64,000 bases of DNA. It comes from Pagrus major (taxonomy: Eukaryota > Chordata > Actinopteri > Spariformes > Sparidae). The notes beneath the pieces are model-generated. The model was not told the DNA's origin, did no database searches, and was given only the letters and a program-made list of their open reading frames with translations. Position 1 is the first letter of the stretch; each line of letters opens with the position of its first letter. The translations under genes were made by a program, and so were the position numbers. Of this stretch, positions 26,560-40,500 are shown in pieces. The stretch is taken from positions 25,125,665 through 25,189,664 of the forward strand of contig NC_133221.1 of NCBI RefSeq assembly GCF_040436345.1, given 5' to 3'.

Positions 26560-27784
26560 GAAGACCATGACTGTGAAGCATCATGCACGCGTCAGTAGTT
26601 TGAGCGTCCATCTCGCTAATTCCAGGAGTGTCTGCTCAGGGTGTGTAAACATCTTATACTGAATCCCAAAAATGTGTTTAAGCCATTTTAGAAAGTTATT
26701 TCTCCACTAACTCCAACAACTAAACGTGCACACACTGTCTGAATGGTTTATGAACGTTACACAACACTGCTTACTCTTCATTAAAACTGAATAAAGTGTG
26801 TAACAGTCGGTCGAGCCGGTGGAGTCCTAAGTGGCGACACTAAGCCAATTTGTAAACAGTGAGTTGTGTCCAGTCAAATGTATTTGGTTGCTGGATTAAT
26901 GTTTTGTAGATGAACATACTAGTTTATTTTTCTGAGGAAACATTCCAGTTTTCCAGCGTTTGCTCCTCTGTTTCTGTTTCACATGACGCGTGATCGCAAC
27001 CCATTTTTCTACATGCAGTTTAAAAAAAGACATTGATTATATTTATTTATTGTATTATTCACAAATAGTCATCATTTTCTTATTGCAGACCAGAAATTGT
27101 ACCCATATCCTTCACTTAGATAGATGATGGTAGATTCAAGTGTATAAGTAAGTAAATACAAGTGACATTAAAAACATGTCCTCCACCTGCATAGGGCCAC
27201 TCCATCTGGACTTTCTGGTCGGGTCAGAAAAGTTCATTCTATTTAAATGAGGGCGGCCCAGAGCCAGGCCCATGGGCCACAGTTGGCCCACCACAAGACT
27301 TGATTAGGCCAGCCAGATGTTTCTAGCAACAACAACAACAAAAAAACCCACACTTTATAACAATTATAATATAAATCCCTGTTCGTGCTGTTTTACCTTT
27401 TGTGAGATAAAAATGCTCCACGTTCCAGCATATACTGAAGTAGATGAGGAGATAAAAAAACATAACGTTTTTTTGTTTGTTTTTTACATAAAACAACACT
27501 GTTTTGCTGTGAAGCTCAAGAAATGTTTTGTGCACTAGGAAACTTCAGCCAACTTTCCATCAGCATGGGGGTTAGTAGCTTAGTAGATAATGAATTTTCA
27601 TGTTTGGTTGAACTTATCCTTTAACAAGTCAATAAAGTATAAGTTAGAATCAAGTAATAAACATTAAAAAAATCAGGAGGAGTACCAGTGGCCTCAGAAA
27701 AGACTATGGAACAGACATTTTTAAAACATACTAAGTCGTTCTCTTCCCCCTCTTCTCTTGCAGCTCCCATGTGTTCGTTCAGCC

Positions 27785-30700
27785 ATGCTCCCTGGGTATG
27801 GATTCTCACCTTTTCCTGATTTCCAACCGCACCTTCACGCTTTTCGCTGTCGAGGAGAGAGTCCCAGCATGTGGATCCCTGGCTCCGGAGAGTCCCAGGC
27901 TCTGAGCGAGGCCCAGGAGGACAGGCCTCTCCTCCACCCGTGCCACCACAAGCACATCGCTGTGTGCCAGCAGGAAACGTTGGCTTTTATTGAGCTACAA
28001 CCACCAGTGACTCCTAAAATAAATAGTCTCGCCTCTCCGAGGCCAGACTCACAATGCACAACACACTCCGTGACCCTGAACGGTTTCAGACACACACTCA
28101 ATGAACTGAATGACATGCAGAACGGCTGCCACAGGACAGATAGTGAGCATGACTCTCAGTTTGATTTGAATTCGCACACATCTGCTGGTGACGGTGAGCT
28201 TGAATCCCGTAATGGCATCAGGACTTCTTTGCAGGAGCAGACTGAAAAACCTCGTACTGTCACAACAGTGTGTCGACCCCTCCACGCAGCTCTTAGCCTC
28301 CCTCTGTCGCTCCCTCTGTCCTCTCTATACACAAACAGAGACTCCTGGGAATCACAGTTACCTTGCTCCCCATCCTCACCTGAAGGTCCTGGGTTTCAGA
28401 GCCCGGACTCATGCCAGCCTCAGAGGAGGACATCACAGGGATCAGTGAAAGAGAAGTCCATACGTGAGTGTGCAGCTTAGCTGACATAATGAATTAGGTT
28501 TCAGAGACTCTTACCATACTTCCTTTTAACCTAACAAAGCTATTTTTTGTTTCCAGGGCGAAAGATGCAGGTTTACTCCCCTGAAAGCCTGAGCGATGAC
28601 TCTCTCAGTAGCCCCATCCTGGACGCAGACTACATCTTCCCAGGACCTTTCGCGTCTTTCCTGGAGGAGGACCTGAGTGGATTATCTTCCCTGGAGGCCG
28701 CTTCGACTTCTTCATCCACAGACGGTGTTACAGACCTCCCAAACCTCAGTCACGACGATATATTTGATCTACCTGCAGAACCGCTGCACATTATAGAAGA
28801 CTCAGTACCAGGGCTGGGGGAGTACGGCGGGAGTGTAGAGACGTCAAGTGCCACAGGGGGGAGCTTTTTGTCACGCAGCCGCCAAGGGGACCAAGAGCGG
28901 CGGCGCTTCTCAGCCTCAGAACTCATATCCAGACTGCAGCTGTCGCAGAGGAAGAACTCCTTCACCTTGAAGCTGGGGAAGTCTCTGTCTGCACGGGTCG
29001 CCTCCCGGGACAGACAGAGCTCCAACAGCCTCAGCCCCAACCCAGACTGTGAGTAGACAACAGAACCAACATCATGGTGGCATCTGATGGAAAGGTAGTC
29101 CAGAAACACTAACCCCAGACAATGAAAAGCAGAATAAAGGTCCATTACAAAACAATCGGCTTCCTGACCTTTTTAGAGTGAGGTCAACTTATAAAATGTA
29201 CAGTGTAGAAGAACCACGGGGGCCACTAAAAACACACACAAAAGGCACTCTGTAGAGCTGGCGTTTGGTTTTGTCCATTCTGGGCTGCTGTACATTTTAA
29301 AAGTTGACTTTACTTTGAATAGAGTAAATATGAAAGGTTCCTTCTAAGGTATTATTCACTGATGAAAACACATCATGAATATTATATTATATAAATTATG
29401 AATGTTTATTCAAACTTCTGTCAATACATCCCCCTAAATCCTGCATACTGGACCTTTAACAGCTTCAGTGCTCAGTGCAATGGATGCTTCAAATCTCTGA
29501 ACTCTCTGGGAATAAACACTATTCCTTCAAAAGATATATCCTCACCCCAATAATGGGCCATACAGTATATAACATAACTGCAAGATCCATGGTTGTGACA
29601 GGAAACCTTTGCTACGTGTCATACTCTGCTCTCTCCTCATGCTTTTCTACACTGTCGCCTCTCAAATTAAAGGCTAATGATGTGGACGATGGTCATTTTT
29701 TTCCACTATTATAATTGATCGTTTGAACGGACCTACTGTATGCAACTAATATATTTGCTGTATGATATCAATAAGGACAATATAATTAATTATTGTTTAA
29801 CGTGATAACTTTGCAATATGCCGTATGTGAGTCAAGAGGCGCGATCAGCCCTGATAAAATGGAGCAAGTGTTTATGTAAACGGAGATGGTGGTGGTGCGT
29901 CGAACACGGTTGTGTGATGCAAGTGCACTGACTTTTATTGCGGCATGGTTTGAACACGTCGCTGCAGATTGTGTATCCTCCAGCGCTGACACAGCACTGT
30001 AGAGATAGGTCTGGCTACATAAGACTACTGATTGGGAAACACTTCTGATAAACCCAGCAAACAAGGAAAAGTGTACCTCGAAGCCCATCGCAGACTGTCT
30101 AACACCACTTCGAGGAAACATGTTGTTCAACCCTGAAACCCTAGCAAGATGATATACACCACTGTCATACTGAACATACCACAGTTCTGGACCTTGGCTT
30201 CATGTCATTTTCCTCTCTCTTTCTTTATTTTACTGTCACCTCTCATTTGTGTATTATCTAATAAAGGCGTAAATGTCTGAAAACATACTAGAGAGAACAG
30301 GTAACAGATGAACCTTGGTCTGAGCAGCTGACGGTGTCATGAAGCTGTAACTTAACAAACTGACAGTATCACATCATGAACCTGGATTACAAAAAGTCTC
30401 TTCCTTCTTCTCTGGACCTCACACCTGCACTCTCTGCTTCTTCTCCTATTTAGATAAGGCCAACTCTAAGCAACGCAGCTCAGGAGGGTCGAGTGATAGC
30501 GCTCCCCACAGTCCTGTAGGACCTGCTCCTGCTCTACCCAGCAGTGACAACAGCATGCCTTTGCACCGCTGGAGCACAAAACTCGGGTAAATACGGACTT
30601 GAAATATTTCAACACAAAAACTGCAAAGATGGAAGGACACGTGTTGATGTCCAGCACATTTTCTTCACAGAATGCGAAAGAAGTCCATAGAGGAGGACAT

Positions 30701-33700
30701 ACTTCCATCTGTTGCCAGTTCAAATCGCTTGTCACGGTTTTTGCCAAGCTGTAAGTTACCCTAATCCATTTCTTTTCCTTGACTGAAGACTTGGTTGCAT
30801 TTTCCTTTAAAATCCTCTTTTTATTTCAATATTTCCTGCAGCGATTCTGTACCAGGAATACAGTGACGTCGCCATCAACAGAGAGATCCAGAGGCAGCAG
30901 GGGAAGGAGCCGGGCACAGAGGAGGACGGGCTCAGGGACGAGGGCTCAGACGGGACCCCGTCTCCCTCTAATCTCTCTCCATCCAGCTCCTTTCGCTCAT
31001 CACGAGGCTCCGCCTTTGCACTGTGGCAGGACATCCCTGATGTTCGAACCAGTGGCCAGCTTGACAACTTCAGCAATGAGGAAAGGAAATTACAGGAGGT
31101 GATGAGACATTTCAGATTTCTCTCCAGCTGTTTTCCAGTTTGTGTACTGTAGAAGTTTGTCTGACATACTGTGTCTTCCTCAACTCAGGCAAAGTTTGAG
31201 CTGGTGACATCAGAGGCGTCGTACATCCGTAGTTTGACCATCGCGGTGGACCACTTCATGCTGTCTCAGGAGCTCGCAGAGTGTCTCGGAGCTCAGGACA
31301 AGCAGTGGCTCTTCTCCAAGCTGCCTGAAGTCAAAGATGTCAGTGAAAGGTGAAGTGATGCTGCTGATTGCCTCTGTCGCCCTCAAGTCTTTGTTTTAGC
31401 ATCTCAGTCATCAGGTCTCCTCCTCTGAGTGTATCCTCTGCTCACTGGTCACCTGCAGGTTTCTTCAGGACCTGGAGCACCGGCTGGAGGAGGACATTCT
31501 GCGTTTTGATGTGTGCGACATCGTCCTGGACCACTGCCCGGCTCTGAGGAGAGTTTATTTACCTTATGTGACGAACCAGGCCTACCAGGAGCAGACGTAC
31601 CAGCGTTTGCTGTGAGTTACTACTTTCACTGTGTGTATAATAAATCATTGGTTGGAGCTCCGAACATATTTGTACATGTGCAGCATCTCTCTGTGAACAT
31701 TCATGGCTGCAGTGCATAAAGTCCAAATGTTTCCTGCTGGGTGTCCATTATTTCCTCTGAGGCTGTTCAGGTGTTATTTTACACCTGCATGACTTAACTT
31801 GCAGATGGTTCATCCAGACAAAGCTGAACATTTTTTCTCTTTGCTGGAATTTACACCAGCTTTCACCAAAACTCATTAAAGTGTTTCTCTAAATTTACCC
31901 GTCCTGTCCTCTCAGGCACGAGAACCCTCGTTTCCCCGGCATCCTGGCTCGTTTGGAGGAGGACCCCGTCTGCCAAAGACTTCCTCTGACCTCTTTTCTA
32001 ATCCTCCCATTTCAGAGGATCACACGGCTTAAAATGCTAGTGGAGGTACACGATTAAACATTCACTGCAGAATTCATGTTCACACTTGAAACCCAATTAC
32101 GCACAGAACTGTAAATGGGGTTATATTTGGACCTGCTGGGCATTTCACCACAGCGGGGTTTTTCCTCCAGCAGTGAATAACAAGAGTATTGTTTACTTTT
32201 TGGCGTGTCTTCAAAATCGTCTTTATTTTTCAGAATATCTTAAAGAGGACGACTCCAGGCTCCCGAGATGAGGACACTGCCACAAAAGCTTTCAATGAGC
32301 TAAAAAAGGTGGTGATTACCAACCCTAATAGCCAGTTGCATGAGCAGCAGTATTATCGCTGGTGAGGCACAACAGTAATAACCACGTTGGTATGTGTCTT
32401 CTTAGATCATCAAAGAATGTAACTCCAGCGTGCAGTCCATGAAGAGGATGGAGGAACTTATTCACCTCAACAAGAAGATTCATTTTGAGGGAAAGGTGAC
32501 TGATGTGTTTTCAGTTTGTCTTGTTGGGCCGTGTTGGGCCAGAGTGAACTTCTTAATTAACATTTATTTCCTCTCTTTGCAGATCTTCCCTCTGATCTCT
32601 CAGTCGCGCTGGCTGGTGAAGCACGGTGAGCTCCTGGAGGTGGACACTCTGACGATGAGTATTTCCGGGTCAAAGCTGAAGTTACCCACCAAGCCTGTGT
32701 ACCTCCACCTGTTCAACGACTGCCTGCTGCTGTCCAGGAGGAAGGAGTGAGTGATAAGCATCCATACAAAGAACTACAATACTGCACTCATAAATGACTC
32801 ACTGTATGCAACAAGGACATTTTACAGAATATTTTAAATGTTAGTTAAAAAATAGGTTACATTTTTAAGTCTATTTGATTATTCTTGTAAAGGAATAATT
32901 TTGGAGAATATGGTAATATGGTATCATGTGGTATTTAGTGTATGTTAAATATTAGGCTAATGTTAGGAGACAGTTAGCCTAGTTTAGCGTAAAGACCAGG
33001 GTGGGGAAAGCACCTGTAAGGTTCAGCCATTAACACATTGTTTATTTATAAAAGGATTTAGGTTTTACATCAGGTTTACGTATTGGACTATTTCTTTCTG
33101 AGCATAGTGATTTCCTGGAGTCTCGCCCCTGTGACCAGTGCAGACTCCAACTATACAATGTTAACTGCAAGAGTGGTATTTAGGTTGTCATTTAACTCTC
33201 AGCAAGATGTCAAACTGTTTCCTGAAGAGAGAACCTACACATTAAAGCAACAATCTGTGGGATTTAAACATTTCTACCTGATCCAGGGACACTGAGATTA
33301 ATGGAAACAACACTTAGACTTCACCAAACTTCACAGGATGATCCCACTTTTCTACAGACATACACATATACCATCAGAATAATTTTGAAAGATGCTATAA
33401 TCACCTAAAAAATCTGTCATCTGATTATTAATTTTGAGAAAATTACACATACACTGTCTGCTGGTGATCTTGCTGGTACATTGACTCTTTTTGTTGTAGT
33501 ACATGGAAGTTCATGGTGTTCGTACACGCTAAGATAGGAGAGCTGAAAGTGAAGGATCTCAGTCAGAAGCTGCAGGGCATCTCGGGCTTCATCTTCCACC
33601 TGCAGCTGTGTGAAGGCCAGCAGCTCAAACACCAGATCCTGCTCAAATCACACACTGAGTGAGTGACAGCACTTTGTCCAAAAGTGGATGCTTTAGCACA

Positions 33701-34325
33701 CGATGCTCTAACTGCCCTTTTTGTGTCTACGAAGGAGCGGGAAGCAGAGATGGATCACAGCGATGTTTCCATCTGATCCACTCGAAGACATCGAGCAAGC
33801 CAGCGAGAACATTGGTCAGTGGAGAGCTTTAGCCGCACTATGAATCAGCGTAAACCTTTAATTCCTCTTATTCATCTTTATGTCTTCTATCCTCTCAGAT
33901 ATTTCCCAGGTTCAGTGCATCAAAAGCTATCAGGCCCAAGAGCACGATGAGTTAACGCTGGAAAAGGCCGACATTCTTCATGCTAAGACCATCACAAGTG
34001 ATGGTAAGAATGTGGATTAAGTCCCTTTATGATAAACTGCATTCCAACTTCAACCTGGCCCTAGATTGCTGTAACTTCTGGCCATAAAAGTGAGGTTTCT
34101 GTGTGTCCAAGCAGTAGATGAATATGTGTAGCAGCGTGTTTGATGTGCAATGGTTGTTATCTTTCATCAGGCTGGGTGGAAGGCATCAGACTGTCTGACG
34201 GGGAACGGGGCTGGTTCCCCAAAACCTACGTGGAGGAAATCACGAGTCGCAGCGCGCGCCTCCGCAACCTCAGAGAAAACATCCGCATCAAATGTGTCAC
34301 ACAGAAACTGGAGGGGGAAGACTGA
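27785..34325 (+). CDS. arhgef19: ARHGEF19 (WGEF), ephexin-family Rho guanine nucleotide exchange factor
   Basis: Coding exons: 27785-28463, 28557-29048, 30454-30586, 30671-30750, 30842-31098, 31189-31349, 31459-31611, 31916-32045, 32234-32308, 32406-32495, 32583-32746, 33500-33658, 33735-33814, 33899-34003, 34171-34325. They total 2913 nt, or 970 residues plus stop, and all phases close. Order: a long, low-complexity N-terminus with [10 protein letters not shown]; the ephexin LYQEYSD motif at about 464-470, whose first tyrosine is a Src-type site relieving autoinhibition in relatives; a DH domain at about 548-735; a PH domain at about 760-880; and an SH3 domain at about 888-950. Blocks such as [23 protein letters not shown] and PQRR mark ARHGEF19 rather than ARHGEF5, 16 or NGEF. 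The family activates RhoA-type GTPases and is linked to non-canonical Wnt signalling. The start is the first in-frame ATG after the acceptor at 27763, preceded by an out-of-frame ATG at 27769. The protein is longer than my recollection of the human one (about 800), mainly in the N-terminus. Confidence 0.95.
29049..30453 (+). other. Intron of arhgef19, no recognised content
   Basis: About 1.4 kb. It contains no exon with usable splice phases. The minus-strand ORF around 29.8-30.1 kb has no protein resemblance I recognise. Confidence 0.5.
32940..33140 (+). repeat. Dispersed fish repeat fragment (TTAGCGTAAAGACC type)
   Basis: Within the arhgef19 intron 32747-33499. It reads 'agcctagtttagcgtaaaga' through 'ggactatttctttctgag' and 'tgatttcctggagtc', a repeat pattern common in percomorph introns and related to the element at 8.2-8.6 kb. 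Confidence 0.5.
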
Positions 34326-35111
34326 CCATCTTTACTGCAACGTGTCGTGTGTCAAAGGTTCATCTCAGTTGTTAATTGTTAAGCTTCTGGATAATTTTTT
34401 TCATTTTTAGATGGATGGTGGGGCCTACATTTTGTATGCAGGTGCCACAATGAGTCATGTTTGACTGCTCTTCACGTGGATGCTAAAGTGTGTGTCAGCC
34501 ATTTCCATTAATATGCTAGCTGAAAGTGCAAAGCTTGAATTGCTCCTTTAATTTTGTAGTTTCAAAGGCTTTTATAAAATAAGAGCCAAAAGTTCACATC
34601 AGGACATTTCGAACAGTTTCATAGGAAAAATCACTTCATACATGCTTTCTGTGAATGCATTTAAAGCATCTCTGTGGTAAACGTGGTGTACAAGGGATGC
34701 ACATTTACCAGCACAGGTAGTAAATGTAAACATACTCAAAGGTGTATGTGCACAATTCTCAGTTCAAGTCAGTGGAGAAAAGTAGAACGAGGCTAACTCA
34801 AGTAGTGTTGCTGCATTTGTCTTCTGTCATGTGTGGCAGGAATCCCTCTTTTCACTGCCTTGTGCATTCAGCTGAGCTCCGTATCATTAGAGCAGAGAAC
34901 AGCTGGAGGCAGATCCTGCTGCTGAGCTGCACCCGGACACATCAGGCCGTTTATTTTTCGTCTGTTCACACTGAACCTGTTTCAACACAAATTTACATTA
35001 GCTACGAGAGGAAATTATAGCCTGATGTGTATTTCTTGTAAGTCCATACAATATCTGATACACTGCGGTGTGTCAGTGTGCAACAGTTCAGATCTCCATT
35101 CTTGTATTAAA
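34326..35111 (+). other. arhgef19: Probable arhgef19 3' UTR
   Basis: Follows the TGA at 34323-34325. The first plausible poly(A) signal is ATTAAA at 35106-35111; AATAAA variants further on (36422, 36558, 37146) could serve longer forms. Limits are inferred. Confidence 0.3.
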
Positions 35112-35795
35112 AGATGTGGATTGTTCAAAGATCCTTTTATTAAATTAGCCCCCTCCTGTATATTCTATAAATACCCATTAACAGTTTCTACTGCGTGAAC
35201 TCTGATGGTTGACCAGACAAGGCGACTACAGAATGATGGTTTCATTTCCTTTTTTCTTCAGACGATTTTCACAATTCTACTGTAACTGTAATTAATGAAG
35301 GACAGACTATCCTCTTTACAAAGCTAGATTACACAAATACCTTTATTTTCTGACTATATTCTGTATTTTTATTACTTTCAACAAAGCTTATGAACAGACC
35401 AAAACGTACAAAGAATTGATCCTACTGACAAGTATTGTATATGCATTCAAAGCCACAAATACTGAATATATACCACAATATAGCTTATTACAATATTCCA
35501 TAGAGTTCCCTTAGCTGGTTTTTGTATACATTTTTTTTATACACATGTGGAAGTATAGCATTAATGGTTCACGGAGACGCCGTGATTTGAAAAAACGCAC
35601 CCAAAAAAATGGTTAATGACCTTAATGATAGATGGAAAACACTGCCTTTAACTCAGGACAGATGAACTGTTTCTGCACCGAGAGAAGGAGAAGAAGAAGC
35701 TGTGTCTGCTGTTGCCATCTTCCTGGATATAAAGATTCCCTTTACCATATTAATTCCCCCATTCCCTTTTGGATGGCCAAGGCGACTGCATTTAT

Positions 35796-35878
35796 TTCTT
35801 CTTCTTCTTCTTCTTCTTCTTCTTCTTCTTCTTCTTCTTCTTCTTCTTCTTCGTCTTCGTCTTCGTCTTCTTCTTCTT
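35796..35878 (+). repeat. (TTC)n microsatellite with GTCTTC interruptions
   Basis: An 83-base polypyrimidine TTC array with three interspersed GTCTTC units near its right end. It produces artefactual poly-Ser, poly-Leu and poly-Lys ORFs in different frames. Homopurine/homopyrimidine tracts like this can form triplex structures. Confidence 0.97.
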
Positions 35879-36127
35879 GCAGCAATGCATAACGTAGACT
35901 ATACCACTATTTGCATAGCCTAGTTTAGTCGAGCCAAACCAGCAGATAGAAACATGACTCATTTGCATCTTCTTCTGTCTTTTTGACATTTCAGTTAAAT
36001 GAAAACACAGCTCATGTTTTCCAAAAACTTTCAGAAACACATCATTCAGCCCCACTGACGGGTGACATGTTACTATTAACACACACACTGTAGTCTATGT
36101 TAAGTCAATCACATAAACATCATTCTG

Positions 36128-36456
36128 CTCATGTAAATCCTGACTACAGCACCAAATGTGTATTAATCCGCAGCTGAAAATAGTCCCCAACAAATGCACT
36201 ATTTATTCCTGTTAAAGTAATGTTTACTAGAAACTACAGTGCCCAGCTTTTTAAAGGAAACATTTAGCCTCATTCAAAAATGAAACCACATATTTGTGAC
36301 TTATTTAAAAGATTTACGTTTTCAGTAGGAACAAGTTGGATTTGGGATTGAGTGGCACAGACAGAGTGGGAAGGTTGGACATGTAAGTTTTGGTCTTTTT
36401 ATTACATTTGTTGATAGTAAAAATAAATATATGGTAAACACCAGCCCTGTCCTTTA
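36128..36456 (-). mobile_element. Dispersed repeat family C, reversed copy
   Basis: Reverse complement shows the family start (TTTAAAGGACAGGGCTGG at 36456), the 'gaccaaaac' block and the 'gggcactgtagtttct' core. It lies between the convergent 3' ends of arhgef19 and the tandem-PH gene. Confidence 0.65.
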
Positions 36457-37207
36457 AAAACAAGTGGGGAGGAAATGAACATATACCAAATTCACCTTGA
36501 TGCATTTACATGGACAGTCTGTGTGGTAAATGTGCAGGTTTATCTTCACATGTGCTCATAATAAAACTTTAGCTCGTCCCACTGGAAAAAAAGCTAGACA
36601 TTATTGTATAACACTAATCATAAAAGATCTAGTAATACTGTCACACACGAAGCACTGAATGACGTTTAGGCCTTAATCATCCACATCGTTCCCCTGATTA
36701 AGTGTAAACATCCCCAAATGACCGACAGCGCAGTGTGACTGAGCCGAGGCCTTTTGCTAATGAACCACTATAATCAACATTCAGATGTAAACTCTTCCAG
36801 TGGCACATGACATGTTTATAACCCTTTTCCCCCTTATATCTGCGTTGTTAGTTGTAATTTAAGTGGTTGCTGTTGCAGCGTGTGTATTTATACTCCTCTA
36901 GCTGGTCGTTCTCTAAGGAGATTCTGATGTAAATGTACTTTACTGTAGATGGCTTCATGTATAAAGAGTAGAAAATGGTTCATTTACTTTTATGAGTGTA
37001 ATTTATATGAACAAATATTACCACATTCAATAACTCTGAACTTTCCAGTTTGATTCATTTCTAATACCACGATAAATTGAAATACTGTAACACACTGGAT
37101 GTTTACTGGATCTGTGCTCACTACTGTAAATGTTTAACCATTGAAATAAATACAGATACTTCCAGTTTATGTTGTGTTGAATGAATGACTCGGTTATTAT
37201 TTTAGAG

Positions 37208-37213
37208 TTTATT
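37208..37213 (-). promoter_or_regulatory. Candidate poly(A) signal of the tandem-PH gene
   Basis: AATAAA on the minus strand about 360 nt after the stop codon at 37575. Position and sequence fit; usage is unproven. Confidence 0.35.
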
Positions 37214-37574
37214 GTGAAAAAGTCAAACACTGTGTATTTTATGGTAAAGACATCAAAGCTACATATGTACAGATTTGTCAGTTCTGTCTTCTCTACAGTT
37301 TCTACAGCTAACATTTCTTCAGCTGTGGTCTGAATTTAAACTGGGTCATGACCTTGTTTCTGTTTGTCCCCACATGAAAGTGAACTATAAGCGTCCTCTC
37401 AGTCCCTCAGAGTCAAAATTAAAATCACCCAGATATGTCAAAATGAGGGTGAGAGCACTTCAGAGAACATCTTCACTCCATTTTGTGGCACAGTTAGACA
37501 TGAAAGTAATATGTACACACTATCTACATGTTGGATTTATAATTACAGTGAACTTTCAGGCTTTTTCTGTTGAG

Positions 37575-40500
37575 TCAGCTGCGTCCGTTGATGTGACACT
37601 TGTTGCTTGTTATCATCGGCTCCTGGGACTCCTTCCTGCTCCTCTGCAGCTTTGGCATGATCGGAGGTGCAGGGTGACTCACAGTAACGTGGCTGCTTCT
37701 GTCTGGCTGCAGATCAAACAGAAAAGCGTGTTGATGCAAACACTTTATGACGGCAAAAAGTATTTTTTGAGAATCAAGGAAACCATGACCGGCTATACGA
37801 AAGAAGAGTTTGTCCCATAACTTCTTGTATCTGCTATATAATCCCAAGGAAGCTCAAAATAATCTGTACTTTTGATCTCAAACAAGTCTGTACAAGTAGA
37901 TTTTCATACCAAACTAAGATAGGAAAGTTGTGAACAGAACTAATAAACACTGCAGCATGTAGTATAATATGGTTAGCATCAATAGGCTGGAAACAGTGGC
38001 TGGGATCCTCTTTAATAGACAGTTGCTAATTGACACATCCTGCAGATATGGAGCAACATAAACATTTATGTGGAGTGATGTAAGTCAAATGATCACTGTC
38101 CTTTTAGCTCTGCTTTGGTCTGCAGGAAGTGTCTGGTTCTTTAGCCGCTAAATGCTCCACTGTGTTCACTAGCTGTGTGTCATTTTGTCCTGGGCAGGTA
38201 GTGTACAGTAGGTTATTGGAGCTTATTTGCTGAAAATGATCGCCTGCTGCATTTGGAGACATTCTAATCATCATTACACATATTCATTTGATGCACTGTG
38301 AATACAAAAATATCAATTATAGCAGCCTAAGTCTTTGCTATTTTCCTGAAAAATGCTGAATAGTTGTCTGATGTCTCCCTCCAACCTCTAAAAACTAGTC
38401 AAATGGATAATCTGAGAGGCAAATTACAGACATTGACCTGCTCTCAGCACATAACCCACATATCACTGGGCTGAAACATGCAACACCACCAGTATGGTCC
38501 TTTATATTATATCGCCCAGTATATACAATTATAAACCAGGCTTCAGGTAGGATTCATATTTGGGTGAGTTGATTAATAATAAAAACTGTAAAGGTGCAAT
38601 ATGTATGAAATGTAGTTTGAAACATTATCAACAGTTACCAGTTAGCAAAAGCCCATTCCTGTCCAACATTCCTGTGCTAGTGGTGCTTCAAGATCCCAGT
38701 TTGAACCACTAAATACATGGCTAATAGAGCTAACTAGCTAATAGCAGCTTCAGTTAGCAGCATTTAGCAGTTACTCATGGTGAATTCGACAAGAGGCCAA
38801 TTCTTACATATTGCGCTTTTAAATCTGTATTACAGCCGTATATATTTTTTCTTACTTAATAATAGATCAAGTTATTAAGTGTAAATGAATCACATACAGT
38901 CATACAATGTACAATGTAGTGAAACTTGTTCTCTGCATTCAACACAACCCTGAGAAGCAGTAGGCAGCCAACGTACAGCAGCCAGGGACCAGCTAAAGGT
39001 CAGAGGTCAGGCCTTGGTCAAAGGCACCGACTGGAGAATATACATGTGTTGATGGCGGGGAAACCAGAGCACCCAGACGAAACCCAAGTAAGTAAAATGT
39101 AAACTCCACACAGAAAGGCCCTACACCAGCTGGGATACTGTGCCACCGTGCTGCCCATATATTCACCACCTCTTCAGTTCCCCTGAGCTCTTCTCAGCTC
39201 TTTTAGCCTCTTTTAGCATTGTGTTAAGGTCCATGAATTATCCTTCACCAACTTCTTATTCATTCATTATTCATACTTTGTACTTTAAGATGTCACACAG
39301 CACTGACAGTCTAACCTGCTGTAGTTGAAAGATCCAGTTCCAATAATCCTCCTGACAGACACAAGAGATCAGCAGCGGCTCCATCAGCTCACCTGAAACA
39401 CAACAGAGATCATATCAAACCAAAGTATTCCTCACTGCACTGAGTCTCGCTTTAAAGGTGCAATATGTAAGAACTGGCCACATGTTGAGTATGTTGTTCA
39501 TACAAATAGGGGGCAGTGTACCAACTGTCACTGCTGTTAGCTAATTAGCTCAGTTAGCAATGCACCTAGCAGTCCAAATGGGAGCTTGGAGCACTTGGGA
39601 GGTGACAGTGTTTACTCTGCTGGCACAGGAGTTTTGGACCAGGTCAAGCCGTCGCTAGCTGGTTAGCATGCTAAACATGCTTTGCAACACATAGCACGTC
39701 ATAAACTTCAAAAATGTTATTCCTTCACATTCTGTTGATAATGTTGGTTAAGTGTTGGATGTTTTCAACAAACATTTTTTCCATATTGCACCTTTAATCC
39801 AATGCAATGTTTAGAAAAAAAGGTATTGATGTCACATGTTCATACCTATCAGCTCAAACTCCAGCCGTCCAGGCAGGGCTGACCTCTCCACTGCTTTGAT
39901 GCTGTGTCGGGGCAACCTGCCCTGTTACAAAGGATATGGGGGAAAAATAAATTATTTAAGAAGTTGAACCATGATTGTACAACAAGAACCTCATTTTCTT
40001 CCTTTCTTCTGACTCAGATCCACTGAGTGATGTTGTGGGCGGCAGGTGTGAGTTACAAAATGTTCCACCCATGTTATATGTCATCGTGTCAAAAGAACAA
40101 GCACGGTGTAAAGATTAGCGGGACACGTAGCCTTGCCACAGTGGTGGACGAGGTATTATTATGGATTTTTCCCATAGAGTCATTTTACACTACCTCATAT
40201 CTTATATTCAGACGCTTGTTGTCGACTGACAGCAGCAGGACGTCTTGAGGGAAGAGAACCATCAGTCTCTCCTGGAGTCCCTGTGAGAACAAAGCCAACA
40301 ATGTCTCTATTATTGTTGTAAACTGTCAGATACAGATAATACAACTGACAAAATACTGTGACACAGAAAATAATCTCTCTATAATATTGTATGGATTGGA
40401 TATTTACCATATTCACATGTGCCACAAGTTGCATTTTAAAGAATTATTGCAGTTTATTTCAACTTGTGTCACATTTTTGAGATATACTAATGTGGTTACG

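Larger units (their letters stand above)
14518..27763 (+). other. Long spacer, probable first intron of arhgef19
   Basis: About 13 kb with no exon I can support on either strand. It holds several dispersed repeats (listed separately), GT microsatellites, a G-run at 15772-15783 and repeat-free AT-rich stretches such as 22.70-23.24 kb that could be regulatory. The many 60-160 codon ORFs here lack splice context and protein resemblance. Confidence 0.5.

Noticed and set aside
35632-36088. ORFs with poly-Ser, poly-Leu and poly-Lys runs
   Set aside because: Produced by the TTC microsatellite in different frames.
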